Both the position numbers and the translations under genes were made by a program. Shown piece after piece: positions 43,973 through 53,117 of a DNA stretch of 64,000 nucleotides (the first letter of the stretch is position 1; each line of letters opens with the position of its first letter). The notes under the pieces are model-generated. The model saw nothing but the letters and a program-made list of their open reading frames with translations. It did not search any database and was not told the DNA's origin. Origin of the DNA: Paenibacillus paeoniae (GTDB lineage Bacteria; Bacillota; Bacilli; Paenibacillales; Paenibacillaceae); contig NZ_QUBQ01000002.1 of assembly GCF_003388735.1 (NCBI RefSeq), positions 1 to 64,000 on the forward strand, read 5' to 3'.

Positions 43973-44896
43973 TTAAATGCCAGCACCGAGATCATACGGC
44001 GTCTGTTGGTACACATAATAGTTCAGCCAATTCGAGAAGAGCAGATTGGCATGCGCTCTCCAGGTCGATAAAGGCATACAGGAAGGATTATCGCCCGGGA
44101 AATAGTTTCTGGGAAGATCAATTGCCATTCCCTTCGTTACATCGCGGTCGTATTCGAACTTGAGCGACGTAGGATCGTATTCGGAATGGCCAGTGACGAA
44201 GATTTGCTTGCCGTCGCGTGAAGCTACTATATAGATGCCCGAATCCCCAGACTCCGACAAAATCTCCAGTTCCTCGATCGGCTCAATATCCTCTCTGCGT
44301 ACTTCCGTATGGCGGGATTGAGGCACGAAAAACAGCTCGTCGAAGCCTCTAAGCAGCTGTACATTTCGCTTCTCGTCTGTCACCGTATGCGGGAATACAC
44401 CGAACACTTTGAAGTCCAGATTGTATTTCGGCACGCCATAATGATGGTAGAGGCCCGCTTGAGAAGCCCAACAGATATGGAACGTCGATGTGACATGCCG
44501 CTTCGTCCACTCCATAATTTCCTGGAGCTCTTCCCAATAGTTGACTTCCTCGAAAGGAAGATGCTCCACCGGTGCGCCTGTAATGATCATTCCGTCAAAA
44601 TACTGATGGGAAATCTCGTCGAATGTTTTGTAAAATGATTCCAGATGCTCGGCCGACGTGTTTTTGGATTGATGCGTTCTGGGATGCAGCAGTACAACCT
44701 CTACTTGCAGCGGCGTATTGCCGATCAGGCGAAGCAACTGCGTCTCCGTCGTCTCTTTGGTAGGCATCAGGTTCAATATGGCGATACGCAATGGGCGAAT
44801 GTCCTGCTGATAAGCAACACTTTCATCCATGACGAATATGTTCTCATTACTCAAAATTTCCTTCGCAGGCAAGTTGTCTGGTACTTTGATAGGCAT
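43973..44896 (-). CDS. metA: Homoserine O-acetyltransferase (MetA-type)
   Basis: 307 aa. The active-site Cys is in [16 protein letters not shown]. The specificity residue is Glu in [15 protein letters not shown]; Glu rather than Gly here selects acetyl-CoA, so O-acetylhomoserine is the expected product, suiting metI next door. ATG 44896 has AGGAG at 10 nt; a GTG at 44905 abuts the site. A SAM-I riboswitch precedes the gene. Confidence 0.93.
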   Translation of the reverse strand: MPIKVPDNLPAKEILSNENIFVMDESVAYQQDIRPLRIAILNLMPTKETTETQLLRLIGNTPLQVEVVLLHPRTHQSKNTSAEHLESFYKTFDEISHQYFDGMIITGAPVEHLPFEEVNYWEELQEIMEWTKRHVTSTFHICWASQAGLYHHYGVPKYNLDFKVFGVFPHTVTDEKRNVQLLRGFDELFFVPQSRHTEVRREDIEPIEELEILSESGDSGIYIVASRDGKQIFVTGHSEYDPTSLKFEYDRDVTKGMAIDLPRNYFPGDNPSCMPLSTWRAHANLLFSNWLNYYVYQQTPYDLGAGI

Positions 44897-44942
44897 TCTG
44901 ACCACGCTCCTAAAAATCGTTAATAATTAGAAGTTGAGAAAC

Positions 44943-45112
44943 AAAAAAAGACCCCTTCTGCGTGAGAAAAGGTCGTCTGCTCATAAGTAGCCGTCCGCCT
45001 CTCTCATCTCTCAGAAACATACCTGTTTCCGCAAGAATTAGCACCGTGCTTAAATGCCGGTTGCCGGGCTTCATCGGGCTAGTCCCTCCGCCTGCTCTTG
45101 ATAAGAAAGTAG
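44943..45112 (-). promoter_or_regulatory. SAM-I riboswitch (S-box) of metA
   Basis: The minus strand has the S-box opening CTTATCAAGAGCAGGCGGAG (first base 45105), then CTAGCCCGATGAAGCCCGGC, GCACGGTGCTAATTC and CTGAGAGATGAGAG. A terminator stem GACCTTTTCT/AGAAGGGGTC with seven T residues (44943-44974) follows. High SAM should cause termination before metA. Confidence 0.96.
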
Positions 45113-45144
45113 TCTATTCAGTTGTTTCGATTCCAATTAAGTTT

Positions 45145-45173
45145 ACTTTAATTCATTCTGCCCTTCCCGTCAA
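45145..45173 (-). promoter_or_regulatory. metA leader promoter
   Basis: TTGACG (45168-45173) and TAAAGT (45145-45150) are spaced 17 nt on the minus strand, about 35 nt upstream of the S-box. Confidence 0.6.
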
Positions 45174-45226
45174 GGATTCCGATGCATATACTGTCAAACC
45201 GGCTCTCCCACGAAGCCATTTTTTCC

Positions 45227-45256
45227 TTGAATGTTCTGCCAGAGCGGGAGTATACT
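45227..45256 (+). promoter_or_regulatory. corA promoter
   Basis: TTGAAT (45227-45232) and TATACT (45251-45256) spaced 18 nt. The expected start near 45263 gives a leader of about 240 nt. Confidence 0.7.
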
Positions 45257-45304
45257 AGACAAGGATTGGGACATTCATTCGACATTAAAGGAGTGTATGA
45301 GGAC

Positions 45305-45418
45305 ATGGAAGGTGATATACCGAAGCCCGAAACCAACCGAATTAGGCCGCTGTCGGCTCAGCCGAAACGAAGCCGCTCCTCCATCCCTCCTGCGCGAACC
45401 TTATTGCGGAACGGATAG
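45305..45418 (+). CDS. Candidate Pro/Arg-rich leader peptide of corA
   Basis: 37 codons, start ATG 45305 with AAAGGAG 11 nt upstream. The product is unusually rich in Pro and Arg (for example IPKPETNRIRPL and SSIPPARTLL). Its stop codon (45416-45418) directly abuts a terminator-like hairpin. Salmonella corA and mgtA are controlled by small Pro-rich leader ORFs (corL, mgtL); a similar role here is inference. A second frame starting at 45297 overlaps corA and is less likely. Confidence 0.4.
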   Translation: MEGDIPKPETNRIRPLSAQPKRSRSSIPPARTLLRNG

Positions 45419-45459
45419 GCGGGCCGACTTGCCTTTATTTGAAGGCTCCGCTTTTGTTT
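45419..45459 (+). terminator. Possible corA attenuator hairpin
   Basis: Stem GCGGGCC (45419-45425) with GGCTCCGC (45444-45451, one bulged T), followed by TTTTGTTT. It lies 43 nt before the corA ATG and starts right after the leader ORF stop. GCGGA at 45406-45410 region could compete with the 3' arm. Confidence 0.45.
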
Positions 45460-45501
45460 CTGACCGGCAGTCTCCTGTAAGACGAGAGAGGAGATCTGCA
45501 T

Positions 45502-46437
45502 ATGAAAATCAGATATGTTTACAATGGAAAATTTACGATGGTGGAAGAAGTTGAGCAGGCGCAACAGGCGCCGCCAGAAGGCTTCTACTGGATTGATGCG
45601 GATGTAGAGGACTTGACGGTCCTGCAGCCGCTATTCGGCATGCATGATCTCGCCGTGGAGGATTGCCTCAACGACGAAGAACAGCGCCCTAAAATCGAGA
45701 TTTACGAAAATCATTATTTTATCGTCATCGACAGTATTCGTTTCGATAATGAAGAAATATTTTTGCGGTCGCTTAACATTTTTTTGGGACGCCACTATAT
45801 TATAACGGTAACTCATCAAAAAATTAACGAGCTCCGTTCCTTGAAGCCCATTCTTTGGGAGCAGGAGGTTAATCGTCCGGATCAGTTCCTCTATTATTTG
45901 GTCGACCTCGTGGTCGACAATTACTTCCTCGTCGGCGACCGGATTGACAGTCGGATCGAGACACTTGAAGAAGACATCCTTATGCATACCAAGAAGTCTC
46001 ATCTGAATGAGATTATCGGTCTGCGTGGTGAAATTCTTTGGGTGAAGAAGGTGCTCGGCCCTCAGCGCGAGGTCATCTTTACGCTTAATAAGAAAGAACT
46101 CAAGCTTATCGATGAGCAGCTGCAGAAGTATTTCCGCGACGTCTATGAGAATGCCCTTAAAATATCAGAGTCCTTCGACACGTACCGCGATCTGATGGGC
46201 AACCTTCGCGAGGCCTATCAATCCAGCCTGTCGAGCCGTGCCAACGAAATTATGCGCGTGTTCACTGCCATTACGACGATTTTCATGCCGCTCACCTTTA
46301 TTACGGGCATATACGGTATGAACTTCGACGATATTCCCGGCCTCCACTTCAAGCTTGGAGCCTATATTTTGCTCGGCATTATGATTGTGCTGGGATTCAG
46401 CATGTTTATTATTTTCCGTAAGAAAGAATGGCTCTAA
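45502..46437 (+). CDS. corA: CorA-type magnesium/cobalt transporter
   Basis: 311 aa. A large cytosolic N-terminal domain is followed by two C-terminal transmembrane helices with the pore signature YGMN (in FITGIYGMNF). It forms pentameric Mg2+ channels. AGAGGAG lies 8 nt before ATG 45502. The long leader with a possible leader ORF and hairpin suggests regulation by attenuation. Confidence 0.94.
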   Translation: MKIRYVYNGKFTMVEEVEQAQQAPPEGFYWIDADVEDLTVLQPLFGMHDLAVEDCLNDEEQRPKIEIYENHYFIVIDSIRFDNEEIFLRSLNIFLGRHYIITVTHQKINELRSLKPILWEQEVNRPDQFLYYLVDLVVDNYFLVGDRIDSRIETLEEDILMHTKKSHLNEIIGLRGEILWVKKVLGPQREVIFTLNKKELKLIDEQLQKYFRDVYENALKISESFDTYRDLMGNLREAYQSSLSSRANEIMRVFTAITTIFMPLTFITGIYGMNFDDIPGLHFKLGAYILLGIMIVLGFSMFIIFRKKEWL

Positions 46438-46521
46438 CAGCCATTCTTTTTTTGCTGCACCCTTTTATATAGGATATAATAAAGGTACGCCCAGAGAACG
46501 TCGGAAGGGGGAATACTGGAC

Positions 46522-47424
46522 TTGAATATTAGCCAGTTGGAAACACTGCTCACGATCTCCAAGACGATGAGCTTCCGCAAGGCAGGCGAACTGCTGAATT
46601 TGACTCAGCCCGCCGTATCAGCCCAAATCAAGAGCCTGGAGGATGAATTTAAGACCGTACTAATTGACCGTAATCAACCTGTTACCCTTACGGATCATGG
46701 TCAAGTCTTCCTAGAGCATGCGGAGCGCGTGCTGGCGATTGTAGAGGAATTGAAGCAGAAGCTTAACGATCTGAACCTTACGCCTCAAGGACATATTCTG
46801 CTTGGCACGACCTCGTCGATCGCTATTCAAATATTGCCACGAGTGTTGTCCTACTTTCAAAATCAATACCCGCTTATTAAAACAACGATACATACCATGC
46901 CATCATCCCAAGTTATGGCCAGCGTCGAGAATGGTTCCGTTGACGTCGGTATAACCTATCTATCGGAGAGAAATCCGAACATTGCCTCATCCACTCTTTA
47001 TTACGATACGTTCGAGCTAGTCGTCTCCCCGGAAAATCCGCTCAGCAGCCTTACGCATACGACCGTAGACAAGCTGAAAGACGTCCCTATGATCATGCTG
47101 GCGCCAGATACGCTGGGCAGACGATTCGTGGATGCCATGTTCAGGAAGTACAATATTCAGCCTAATATCGTCATGGAGCTGTCCAGCAGTGAAGAAGTTA
47201 AGCGGATGGTTGAGATTGATCTGGGCGTAGCCATCGTCTCCAAGCTGTCGATCCCGACTGAGCTTAAGCTTGGTACGCTGAAGATCATTAAAGTCCATGA
47301 ACTCGAGACTACCCACCCCGTAGGAGTTGTCTACAAGTCAGGCCGTTATCTGAATACGGCGATGCATCAGTTTTTAAGCGATCTCAAGGGCATGCCCGAG
47401 CATCAATTCATCAGCAGCGAGTAG
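46522..47424 (+). CDS. LysR-family transcriptional regulator
   Basis: 300 aa. N-terminal winged helix (SQLETLLTISKTMSFRKAGELLNLTQPAVSAQI) and a C-terminal periplasmic-binding-like effector domain. TTG start with AAGGGGG upstream. It is in line with hisJ (11-nt gap), so both are probably cotranscribed. The target and effector are unknown; it is nearest in look to CysL/CbbR-like regulators. Confidence 0.9.
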   Translation: MNISQLETLLTISKTMSFRKAGELLNLTQPAVSAQIKSLEDEFKTVLIDRNQPVTLTDHGQVFLEHAERVLAIVEELKQKLNDLNLTPQGHILLGTTSSIAIQILPRVLSYFQNQYPLIKTTIHTMPSSQVMASVENGSVDVGITYLSERNPNIASSTLYYDTFELVVSPENPLSSLTHTTVDKLKDVPMIMLAPDTLGRRFVDAMFRKYNIQPNIVMELSSSEEVKRMVEIDLGVAIVSKLSIPTELKLGTLKIIKVHELETTHPVGVVYKSGRYLNTAMHQFLSDLKGMPEHQFISSE

Positions 47425-47435
47425 GAGGGTTCACG

Positions 47436-48245
47436 TTGAAATTCGATCTACATACACACCACGTTAGATGCGGACATGCGGATGGTACCATTGAAGATTA
47501 TATTTTGGCCGGTATTGACGCTGGACTGAGCGTTATCGGCATATCCGATCACTCCCCTTATTTCTTCCATCAAGAGGACCAGCCTTGGCCCGGCATTGCC
47601 ATGGCGAGAAGCGACTTTTCCAATTATATCAATGAAGTGCTGCGTCTGAAGGAGAAGTATACAGGCCGAATCGAAGTGCTGCTAGGTATGGAATCGGACT
47701 ATTTCGCCGACCATGCTGAAGCGTACCGGGAAGCCTACAAGGGGGTGCCGTTCGATTATTTGATCGGTTCCGTGCATCAGGTGAACGGTGTCAGCATTTT
47801 CAACCGAAACCGCTGGAAGAACCTGGACGATACCCAGCATATGAATGAAAAGAAAAGCTATTACGAGCTCATTAAGCAATCCGCTCAAAGCGGCATGTTC
47901 GATATATTGGGACATATCGATGCGATGAAGGGGTACTACCCTGCATTCTCAGATATTCCCGCGCATGAGCATATTGACGACACGCTGCGCACCATTGCGG
48001 AATACGGCGTATCGATTGAGATCAATACATCAGGCAGCACAAAGGATGTCGGGGGCTGGTATCCGTCTGACGTCATTCTGGAGCGTGCTCATCACTTCGG
48101 CGTCAATGTCACGTTTGGCTCGGATGCGCATATCCCTAGCCGCGTTGGGGATGAATGGGACCTTGTTGCTAAGCGGCTGAAGGAAATCGGCTTCAAGCAT
48201 TGGGTATTCTACCGTCAGCGTCAGCAAGTAATCGTGCCGCTGTAA
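47436..48245 (+). CDS. hisJ: PHP-domain histidinol-phosphatase
   Basis: 269 aa. PHP metal-binding motifs DLHTHHVRCGHADG near the N-terminus, ISDHSPYFF, and late FGSDAHIP fit the HisJ/HisK family that dephosphorylates histidinol phosphate in histidine synthesis. TTG start with GGAGG 7 nt upstream. It is separate from a his operon here, as in Bacillus. Confidence 0.88.
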   Translation: MKFDLHTHHVRCGHADGTIEDYILAGIDAGLSVIGISDHSPYFFHQEDQPWPGIAMARSDFSNYINEVLRLKEKYTGRIEVLLGMESDYFADHAEAYREAYKGVPFDYLIGSVHQVNGVSIFNRNRWKNLDDTQHMNEKKSYYELIKQSAQSGMFDILGHIDAMKGYYPAFSDIPAHEHIDDTLRTIAEYGVSIEINTSGSTKDVGGWYPSDVILERAHHFGVNVTFGSDAHIPSRVGDEWDLVAKRLKEIGFKHWVFYRQRQQVIVPL

Positions 48246-48252
48246 CAGCGTT

Positions 48253-48281
48253 GGGGAGGGATGCGAATCGCGTCCCTCCCC
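48253..48281 (+). terminator. Terminator after hisJ
   Basis: A 9-bp GC-rich stem GGGGAGGGA/TCCCTCCCC (48253-48261, 48273-48281) followed by TTCTCTG, eight nucleotides after the hisJ stop. Confidence 0.65.
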
Positions 48282-48327
48282 TTCTCTGTGATTACTGATC
48301 TGCACTGCAGGACAACCCTATAGAGAC

Positions 48328-48358
48328 AAAAAAAAGCGGGCCTGCACGCTGCAGGCCC
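48328..48358 (-). terminator. Minus-facing terminator with no gene behind it
   Basis: A perfect 9-bp stem GGGCCTGCA/TGCAGGCCC (48338-48346, 48350-48358) has a run of eight or nine T residues only on the minus strand. Genes on both sides run on the plus strand, so it would stop an antisense transcript. Confidence 0.6.
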
Positions 48359-48467
48359 TAAAAGGTTATATAAAAGGGGGTCTTGTTTATTATAATAGCC
48401 CAGACATATGTTAGGGCGGTAACAGGACTATTTCAATTGTGTAACAAATTCGGGAGCGTGAATTTCA

Positions 48468-49313
48468 ATGTGGTTAGCTATAGCCATCGGCAGCGCTGTC
48501 TTGTTCGGACTGGCAGGCTGGTGGATGAAAGTATCGCAAATGCGCGGGGGTTCGACCCGCATGCTGCTGCTTGCTCTCTACACCGCAGGTACAGCAGGGT
48601 TCGGCATTCATACGGCCATCGAGGGCAGCCTCGGCGCTTTATTAGATAGTAGAGTATGGGCAGCAGGCGTTATGATCGGCGCCGGCTCTGCCTGGGGCAA
48701 TGCGCTATTCATGAAGGCGCTGGAGCATGGCCCCGCCAGCTTGACTTCTCCACTGACGAACTTCAACATCGTCCTGGTTGTAGCGATGGCTACACTGTGG
48801 TACCATGAGCCGCTTAGCTTGCCGCAGGGGATTGGCGTGTTATTGCTTCTATTGTCCGTCATGCTGATTGCCTACAAGCGCAAGGAGCCGCTCACGATTA
48901 AAGAAAAGCGCTGGTTCCTGCTCGTTGGCCTGGCTATCCTGATGTTCACTTTGCGCAACGGCGGCCTGAAAGTAACCGATGAGCTTGGCCTGGCAAGCGC
49001 GCCCATCTTATTCGTCGCTTATGCGCTGTCAATCGCCTGGTTCCTTATTCCATCGAAGGAGATCATAACACCAGCCTCCAGACGCATCGGCATGAAGCTT
49101 GGACTTGCAGCCGGACTATTCTCTTACGGCGGCCTTCAACTCTATGCGATTGCAATCTCGACCGGTCAGGCGAATCTGGCCGCTCCGATCTTTGCGACCA
49201 ACAGTCTTGTTGTAGCCATCGGCTCCATCCTGTTGTACAAGGAAAGACTATCCCTACAGCAATGGGCTGCGTTCCTGTTCATGCTTGCCGGACTCATAGT
49301 CATTAAGCTGTAA
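48468..49313 (+). CDS. EamA/DMT-family transporter
   Basis: 281 aa with about ten hydrophobic helices in two repeated EamA halves, typical of drug/metabolite exporters. The N-terminal half includes MWLAIAIGSAVLFGLAGW. Start ATG 48468 follows GGGAG by 11 nt. Substrate unknown. It ends just before the HxlR-type regulator region; a link is possible but not shown. Confidence 0.87.
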   Translation: MWLAIAIGSAVLFGLAGWWMKVSQMRGGSTRMLLLALYTAGTAGFGIHTAIEGSLGALLDSRVWAAGVMIGAGSAWGNALFMKALEHGPASLTSPLTNFNIVLVVAMATLWYHEPLSLPQGIGVLLLLLSVMLIAYKRKEPLTIKEKRWFLLVGLAILMFTLRNGGLKVTDELGLASAPILFVAYALSIAWFLIPSKEIITPASRRIGMKLGLAAGLFSYGGLQLYAIAISTGQANLAAPIFATNSLVVAIGSILLYKERLSLQQWAAFLFMLAGLIVIKL

Positions 49314-49512
49314 CTATTATGGGAATAAATTGCAACTTTTCCGCACTTTCATACGTTAGATTAACAGCTATACTTACGGAAGACATATTCATCCACGAAA
49401 ATGAAAGACAATATCCATGGTTCTGTGACGCTAAAGTTATGGAAGCCGCCCTAGTAAAAGTAAGTCTCTGCCTGCGCATAAGCCTGCTAAATGTCTTTGT
49501 TGCCTGGCACAC

Positions 49513-49541
49513 TTACTTTTCGTTCGTACATATGCTACAAT
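49513..49541 (+). promoter_or_regulatory. Promoter of the YodB-like gene
   Basis: TTACTT (49513-49518) and TACAAT (49536-49541) spaced 17 nt, 28 nt upstream of the likely TTG start. The rest of the gap 49314-49512 shows no gene. Confidence 0.5.
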
Positions 49542-49568
49542 AGAACTATGAAAAGAGGGGTGATTCTG

Positions 49569-49877
49569 TTGGATTATTCGACAATGTGCCCGAGATATGA
49601 AGCTGCGGCTGATCTATTAGGAAAAAAATGGACAGGTAGAATCATTCGAGTTTTATTAGGCGGACCGAAGCGCTTTAAAGATATTAAGGAACAAATCCCG
49701 GAAATGAGCGACAAAATGCTGACGGACCGGATGAAAGAACTCGAAACGCTCGGCATCGTCAACCGTCAGGTGTATCCAGAGATGCCCGTTCGGATTGAGT
49801 ACGAGCTTACGCCTAAGGGCAGAGACCTGCAGCCAGTCATTGAATCCATTCAGGCATGGGGCGAGAGCTGGATGTAA
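49569..49877 (+). CDS. HxlR/DUF24-family redox regulator, YodB-like
   Basis: 102 aa winged-helix protein. The segment MCPRYEAAADLLGKKWTGRI and KRFKDIKEQIPEMS follow B. subtilis YodB (MCPKMESAFSLLGKRW). The single N-terminal Cys is the thiol that senses quinones and diamide in YodB. TTG 49569 has AGAGGGG 9 nt upstream; the longer frame from 49491 is not supported. It may control a quinone- or aldehyde-stress gene; the neighbouring EamA exporter is one candidate. Confidence 0.82.
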   Translation: MDYSTMCPRYEAAADLLGKKWTGRIIRVLLGGPKRFKDIKEQIPEMSDKMLTDRMKELETLGIVNRQVYPEMPVRIEYELTPKGRDLQPVIESIQAWGESWM

Positions 49878-49897
49878 GTCATCCAAGAAAACAGGAA

Positions 49898-49924
49898 AGA
49901 GAGGCCATCGGGCCTCTCTTTTTT
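49898..49924 (+). terminator. Terminator of the YodB-like gene
   Basis: A 9-bp stem AGAGAGGCC/GGCCTCTCT (49898-49906, 49911-49919) followed by TTTTT, also close to the convergent SLC13 gene. Confidence 0.9.
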
Positions 49925-49936
49925 GTGCTACGGCAA

Positions 49937-51805
49937 TCAAAACGGGAAAAATAGCGGAAGCAGCGCCACCATCGCAACTCCCAGCAGCAGCTGTACGGGC
50001 AAGCCAACCTTCACATAATCCATAAAGGTGTACCGTCCTGCCGACATGACCAGTGCATTCGGCGGCGTCGAGAACGGCACGGCGAAGCAGATGCTGGAGG
50101 CAAGCGCTACGGCGAACAAGAATGGTACCGGATTAACACCCAGTTGCACCGCCGCTGCTAGCGCAATCGGCGCGAACAAGACAGCGCATGCCGTATTGCT
50201 GATGAACAGTGTCAAAGTCGATGTCGCAAAGTAGATGCCCGCCAGCAGCGCAAGCGGTCCAGCACTGCCCAAGCTGTCGACAAGACCTTGTGAGATTAGC
50301 GAAGCAGCGCCGGTCTTCTCGATGGCCACCGACATCGGGATCATGCCGCCAATAAGGACGACGCTTTCCCAATTGACCGTTTTATAGGCGGAATCCATAT
50401 TCCGAAGACATCCCGTCACTACCATTAACACCGCGGCAATCATAACGGATATAACCGCCGGGAACAAATCAGCGATCATGAGCGCAACCATCAAAGCCAT
50501 GATACCGCCTGCTAACGGCGCTTTGTGGCTAAGCGGCATAGAAGCGGCCGTTTCCTGCGGCTGCCCGACAACGACAACATCAGCCTGCTCATTGGACAAA
50601 ACAGCAATATTCTTCCATGTGCCCTGAACCAGCAGCGCGTCGCCGCGCCGGATTTTCTCATCCTTGAGTCCATGCAGCACATACTCGCCCTTGCGCTGAA
50701 TGCCTAGTACGTTGACGCTGTATTGCTCCCGGAAGCCGGAATGCTTAATCAACTGGTTAATATGTTTGGAGTTTGGCGGAATAAGCACCTCGGCAATACC
50801 GTTCTCGGCAGATGCGTAACCGTCTGTCTCCGCACCTCCTACCCGTTCTGTCGCCTGGTGATCCAGCAGCGTTAATCCGCAATCTTCGGCGAAAGCCTCT
50901 ACCTGCTGGAACGTGCCCTTGACATACAGGATATCCTGATCCATCACAACGGTGTCGGGCCCTGCCATTTCACCATTGATCGTTTTGAAAAACGGATTTT
51001 TATGCGACGTCTTTCGTCTGACCTCGCTAATATGTATGCCGTATTGCTGTAGGACGGACAGCTCCTTAAGCGGCTTCAATACAATGCCGGACTTGCTGTC
51101 CGCCTGCACGCGGTACAAGTGGCCGGTAAGGCTGTATCGCTGAGCCAAATGATGTACGCTTTGACCCCCGGAGCGACTCCCGTCTTCATCGGTGCGCGAC
51201 TTCAGCAGCCATTTGCTGAACACGATAATTAGTACTGTGCCAAGCGCTAAACAAACAAGACCAATCGGCGTAAAGGAGAAAAACGTCAGCTCCGCAATTC
51301 CGTTTTTCGCGAGCGTTTCTCTAATGACCATATTAGGCGGCGTACCGATCAGTGTCAGCGTTCCTCCAAGACTGCTGGCGAAAGCGAGCGGCATCAGCAA
51401 TTTGCCCGGACTGACATTCGCGCTCATTGCCAGACTGATCACAATCGGCAGCATGACGGCAACCGTCCCCGTATTGCTGACAAAAGCTCCAATAAACGAA
51501 GTAGACAGCATAACGGTTACAAGCAGCTTGGTCTCATTCGTGCCGGCAAGCTTAAGCAGCTTGCCGCTCACGATATTCGCCAGCCCTGTCTGGAAGATGC
51601 CTCCTCCAACAATGAATAGTCCAATCATCATAATAACGACGGAATTGGCAAATCCGGACAACGCTTCGGTCGGTGTAAGAATATCGAATAATACCAATAT
51701 GACAAGGGCGCATATAGCGACAAGGTCCGACCGCACTTTGCCGCTTACAAATAGGGCCGCGGCCCCTGCCAATACAGATAAGGTTACGATCATATCCAAC
51801 TGCAA
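49937..51805 (-). CDS. SLC13-family permease with two RCK_C domains
   Basis: About 622 aa. N- and C-terminal halves with hydrophobic helices of the DASS/SLC13 type (TLIGTPPNMV and the late ATSTLTLFISNTACAVLFAPIA) flank a soluble insert containing two TrkA-C-like domains (about 210-400). This layout is as in SAC1-like sulfate or anion transporters. A TTG at 51805 has GGAGG seven nucleotides upstream; ATG 51793 is an alternative. The substrate is likely a di- or oxyanion; not decidable here. Confidence 0.85.
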   Translation of the reverse strand: MQLDMIVTLSVLAGAAALFVSGKVRSDLVAICALVILVLFDILTPTEALSGFANSVVIMMIGLFIVGGGIFQTGLANIVSGKLLKLAGTNETKLLVTVMLSTSFIGAFVSNTGTVAVMLPIVISLAMSANVSPGKLLMPLAFASSLGGTLTLIGTPPNMVIRETLAKNGIAELTFFSFTPIGLVCLALGTVLIIVFSKWLLKSRTDEDGSRSGGQSVHHLAQRYSLTGHLYRVQADSKSGIVLKPLKELSVLQQYGIHISEVRRKTSHKNPFFKTINGEMAGPDTVVMDQDILYVKGTFQQVEAFAEDCGLTLLDHQATERVGGAETDGYASAENGIAEVLIPPNSKHINQLIKHSGFREQYSVNVLGIQRKGEYVLHGLKDEKIRRGDALLVQGTWKNIAVLSNEQADVVVVGQPQETAASMPLSHKAPLAGGIMALMVALMIADLFPAVISVMIAAVLMVVTGCLRNMDSAYKTVNWESVVLIGGMIPMSVAIEKTGAASLISQGLVDSLGSAGPLALLAGIYFATSTLTLFISNTACAVLFAPIALAAAVQLGVNPVPFLFAVALASSICFAVPFSTPPNALVMSAGRYTFMDYVKVGLPVQLLLGVAMVALLPLFFPF

Positions 51806-51938
51806 ACGACTCCCTCCTGATGCTCTAACGCACATTCGCTCTATTCTATACGATTATACAGGAGGATAAGATTCATAGAGTGACTTTTTTAGCACAATAA
51901 TGGAATCGTTTCCACTGCCAGGGCCTGCTCAAAACGCA

Positions 51939-51978
51939 TAAAAAAGCTCCCGGGCAACAGCTTGTGCCGCTCGGGAGC
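51939..51978 (-). terminator. Terminator of the ferredoxin reductase gene
   Basis: A 7-bp GC stem GCTCCCG/CGGGAGC (51946-51952, 51972-51978) followed on the minus strand by six or seven T residues, 15 nt after the stop. Confidence 0.82.
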
Positions 51979-51993
51979 CTGGTAAGACGGGGA

Positions 51994-53046
51994 TTAAGAC
52001 GTGTACAGATGTTTCATCAGCTCGCGGTTTTTCTTATCGAACAATTCATTATGCGAGGAAACTACGCCCCAGCCCCTGGCATCAGGGGTAATATACTGCT
52101 TCGCTTTATTAATCGCGTTGCCCGCATCGTTGAACGCGCCAGCAATCAGGTGCAGCTTGCCCTCATGATAGAGAATGTCGCCGACGGCGTACAAGCCCTC
52201 TACCGATGTCTCGCTTGTAGGCTTCCCTTTCACGCTATATTCATCTTCCATCTCAATTTTCAGCTCGCTATTCTGCAACAATTCCTTATCTCGCTCGTAC
52301 CCATGATTGATAACGACCTCGTCAACGCTCAGCACGATTTCTTCACCGTCAGAGCTGCGCTTCAGTACTACGTTGTCAATTTTTTCATGGCCGGGCTCTG
52401 AAATCAGCTTTTCAATTGTAGTATTAAGCAGACATTCCACCGAGCTGTTCTTCAATCTGCTCACTTCCGCTTCATGGCCGCTCAGCATCTCCTTACGGTA
52501 GGTCAAGTACACTTTCTTCGCAATCGGCTCCAGTTCATTGGCCCAGTCAATCGCCGCGTTGCCGCCGCCGGAGATCAACACCGTCTTCCCTTTGAAGCGC
52601 GCGAGCGATTTGACCGTATAATGCAGATTGGACAGCTCGTAGCGCTCCGCGCCTTCAACCTCCAGCTTTGTCGGTTTCAGAATGCCGCCGCCGACAGCCA
52701 GAATAACCGTCTTGGAATAATGAGCTTCGCCAGTATGAGTATGCAGGACGAATTGCCCTTCATCATTTTTGGAAATGGACGTGATCTTCTGCCCCAACAC
52801 GACCTCCGGTTCGAAGGTGAGTCCCTGCGCCACGGTTTGCTCGATTAGTTGCGCACCCGTGATCGGGGTCACACCGCCCACATCCCAAATCATTTTTTCG
52901 GGATAGACATGCACCTTGCCGCCCAGAAACGGCTGAAATTCGATAATTTTGGTTTTCATTTCGCGCAAGCCGCTATAGAAGGCGGAATATAAGCCCGCAG
53001 GACCTCCGCCGATAATCGTAACATCAAATAGTTGTTCCTTCTCCAT
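51994..53046 (-). CDS. Ferredoxin-NADP(+) reductase, YumC type
   Basis: 350 aa thioredoxin-reductase-like flavoenzyme without the redox-active CxxC pair. FAD motif IIGGGPAGLYSAF and NAD(P) motif ISGGGNAAIDWA are visible. YumC-type enzymes reduce ferredoxin or flavodoxin and supply electrons for siderophore reduction in Bacillus. It follows the siderophore permease genes on the same strand (about 70 nt gap), which suits a ferric-siderophore reductase role. ATG 53046 with AGGGAG at 9 nt is preferred. Confidence 0.88.
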   Translation of the reverse strand: MEKEQLFDVTIIGGGPAGLYSAFYSGLREMKTKIIEFQPFLGGKVHVYPEKMIWDVGGVTPITGAQLIEQTVAQGLTFEPEVVLGQKITSISKNDEGQFVLHTHTGEAHYSKTVILAVGGGILKPTKLEVEGAERYELSNLHYTVKSLARFKGKTVLISGGGNAAIDWANELEPIAKKVYLTYRKEMLSGHEAEVSRLKNSSVECLLNTTIEKLISEPGHEKIDNVVLKRSSDGEEIVLSVDEVVINHGYERDKELLQNSELKIEMEDEYSVKGKPTSETSVEGLYAVGDILYHEGKLHLIAGAFNDAGNAINKAKQYITPDARGWGVVSSHNELFDKKNRELMKHLYTS

Positions 53047-53117
53047 CTCTATCATCTCCCTCTTTTTGTCTTAAAGGATCGTCCTATGCAACTACCACGC
53101 TGCGCCTCTTATCCGTA

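Noticed and set aside
45263-45501. M-box (Mg2+) riboswitch before corA
   Set aside because: No conserved M-box blocks were recognised; the leader ORF and hairpin explain the region better.
45297-45554. Longer frame overlapping corA from the ATG at 45297
   Set aside because: Spacing to AAAGGAG is only 3 nt and the frame runs into corA; the shorter ORF from 45305 is preferred.
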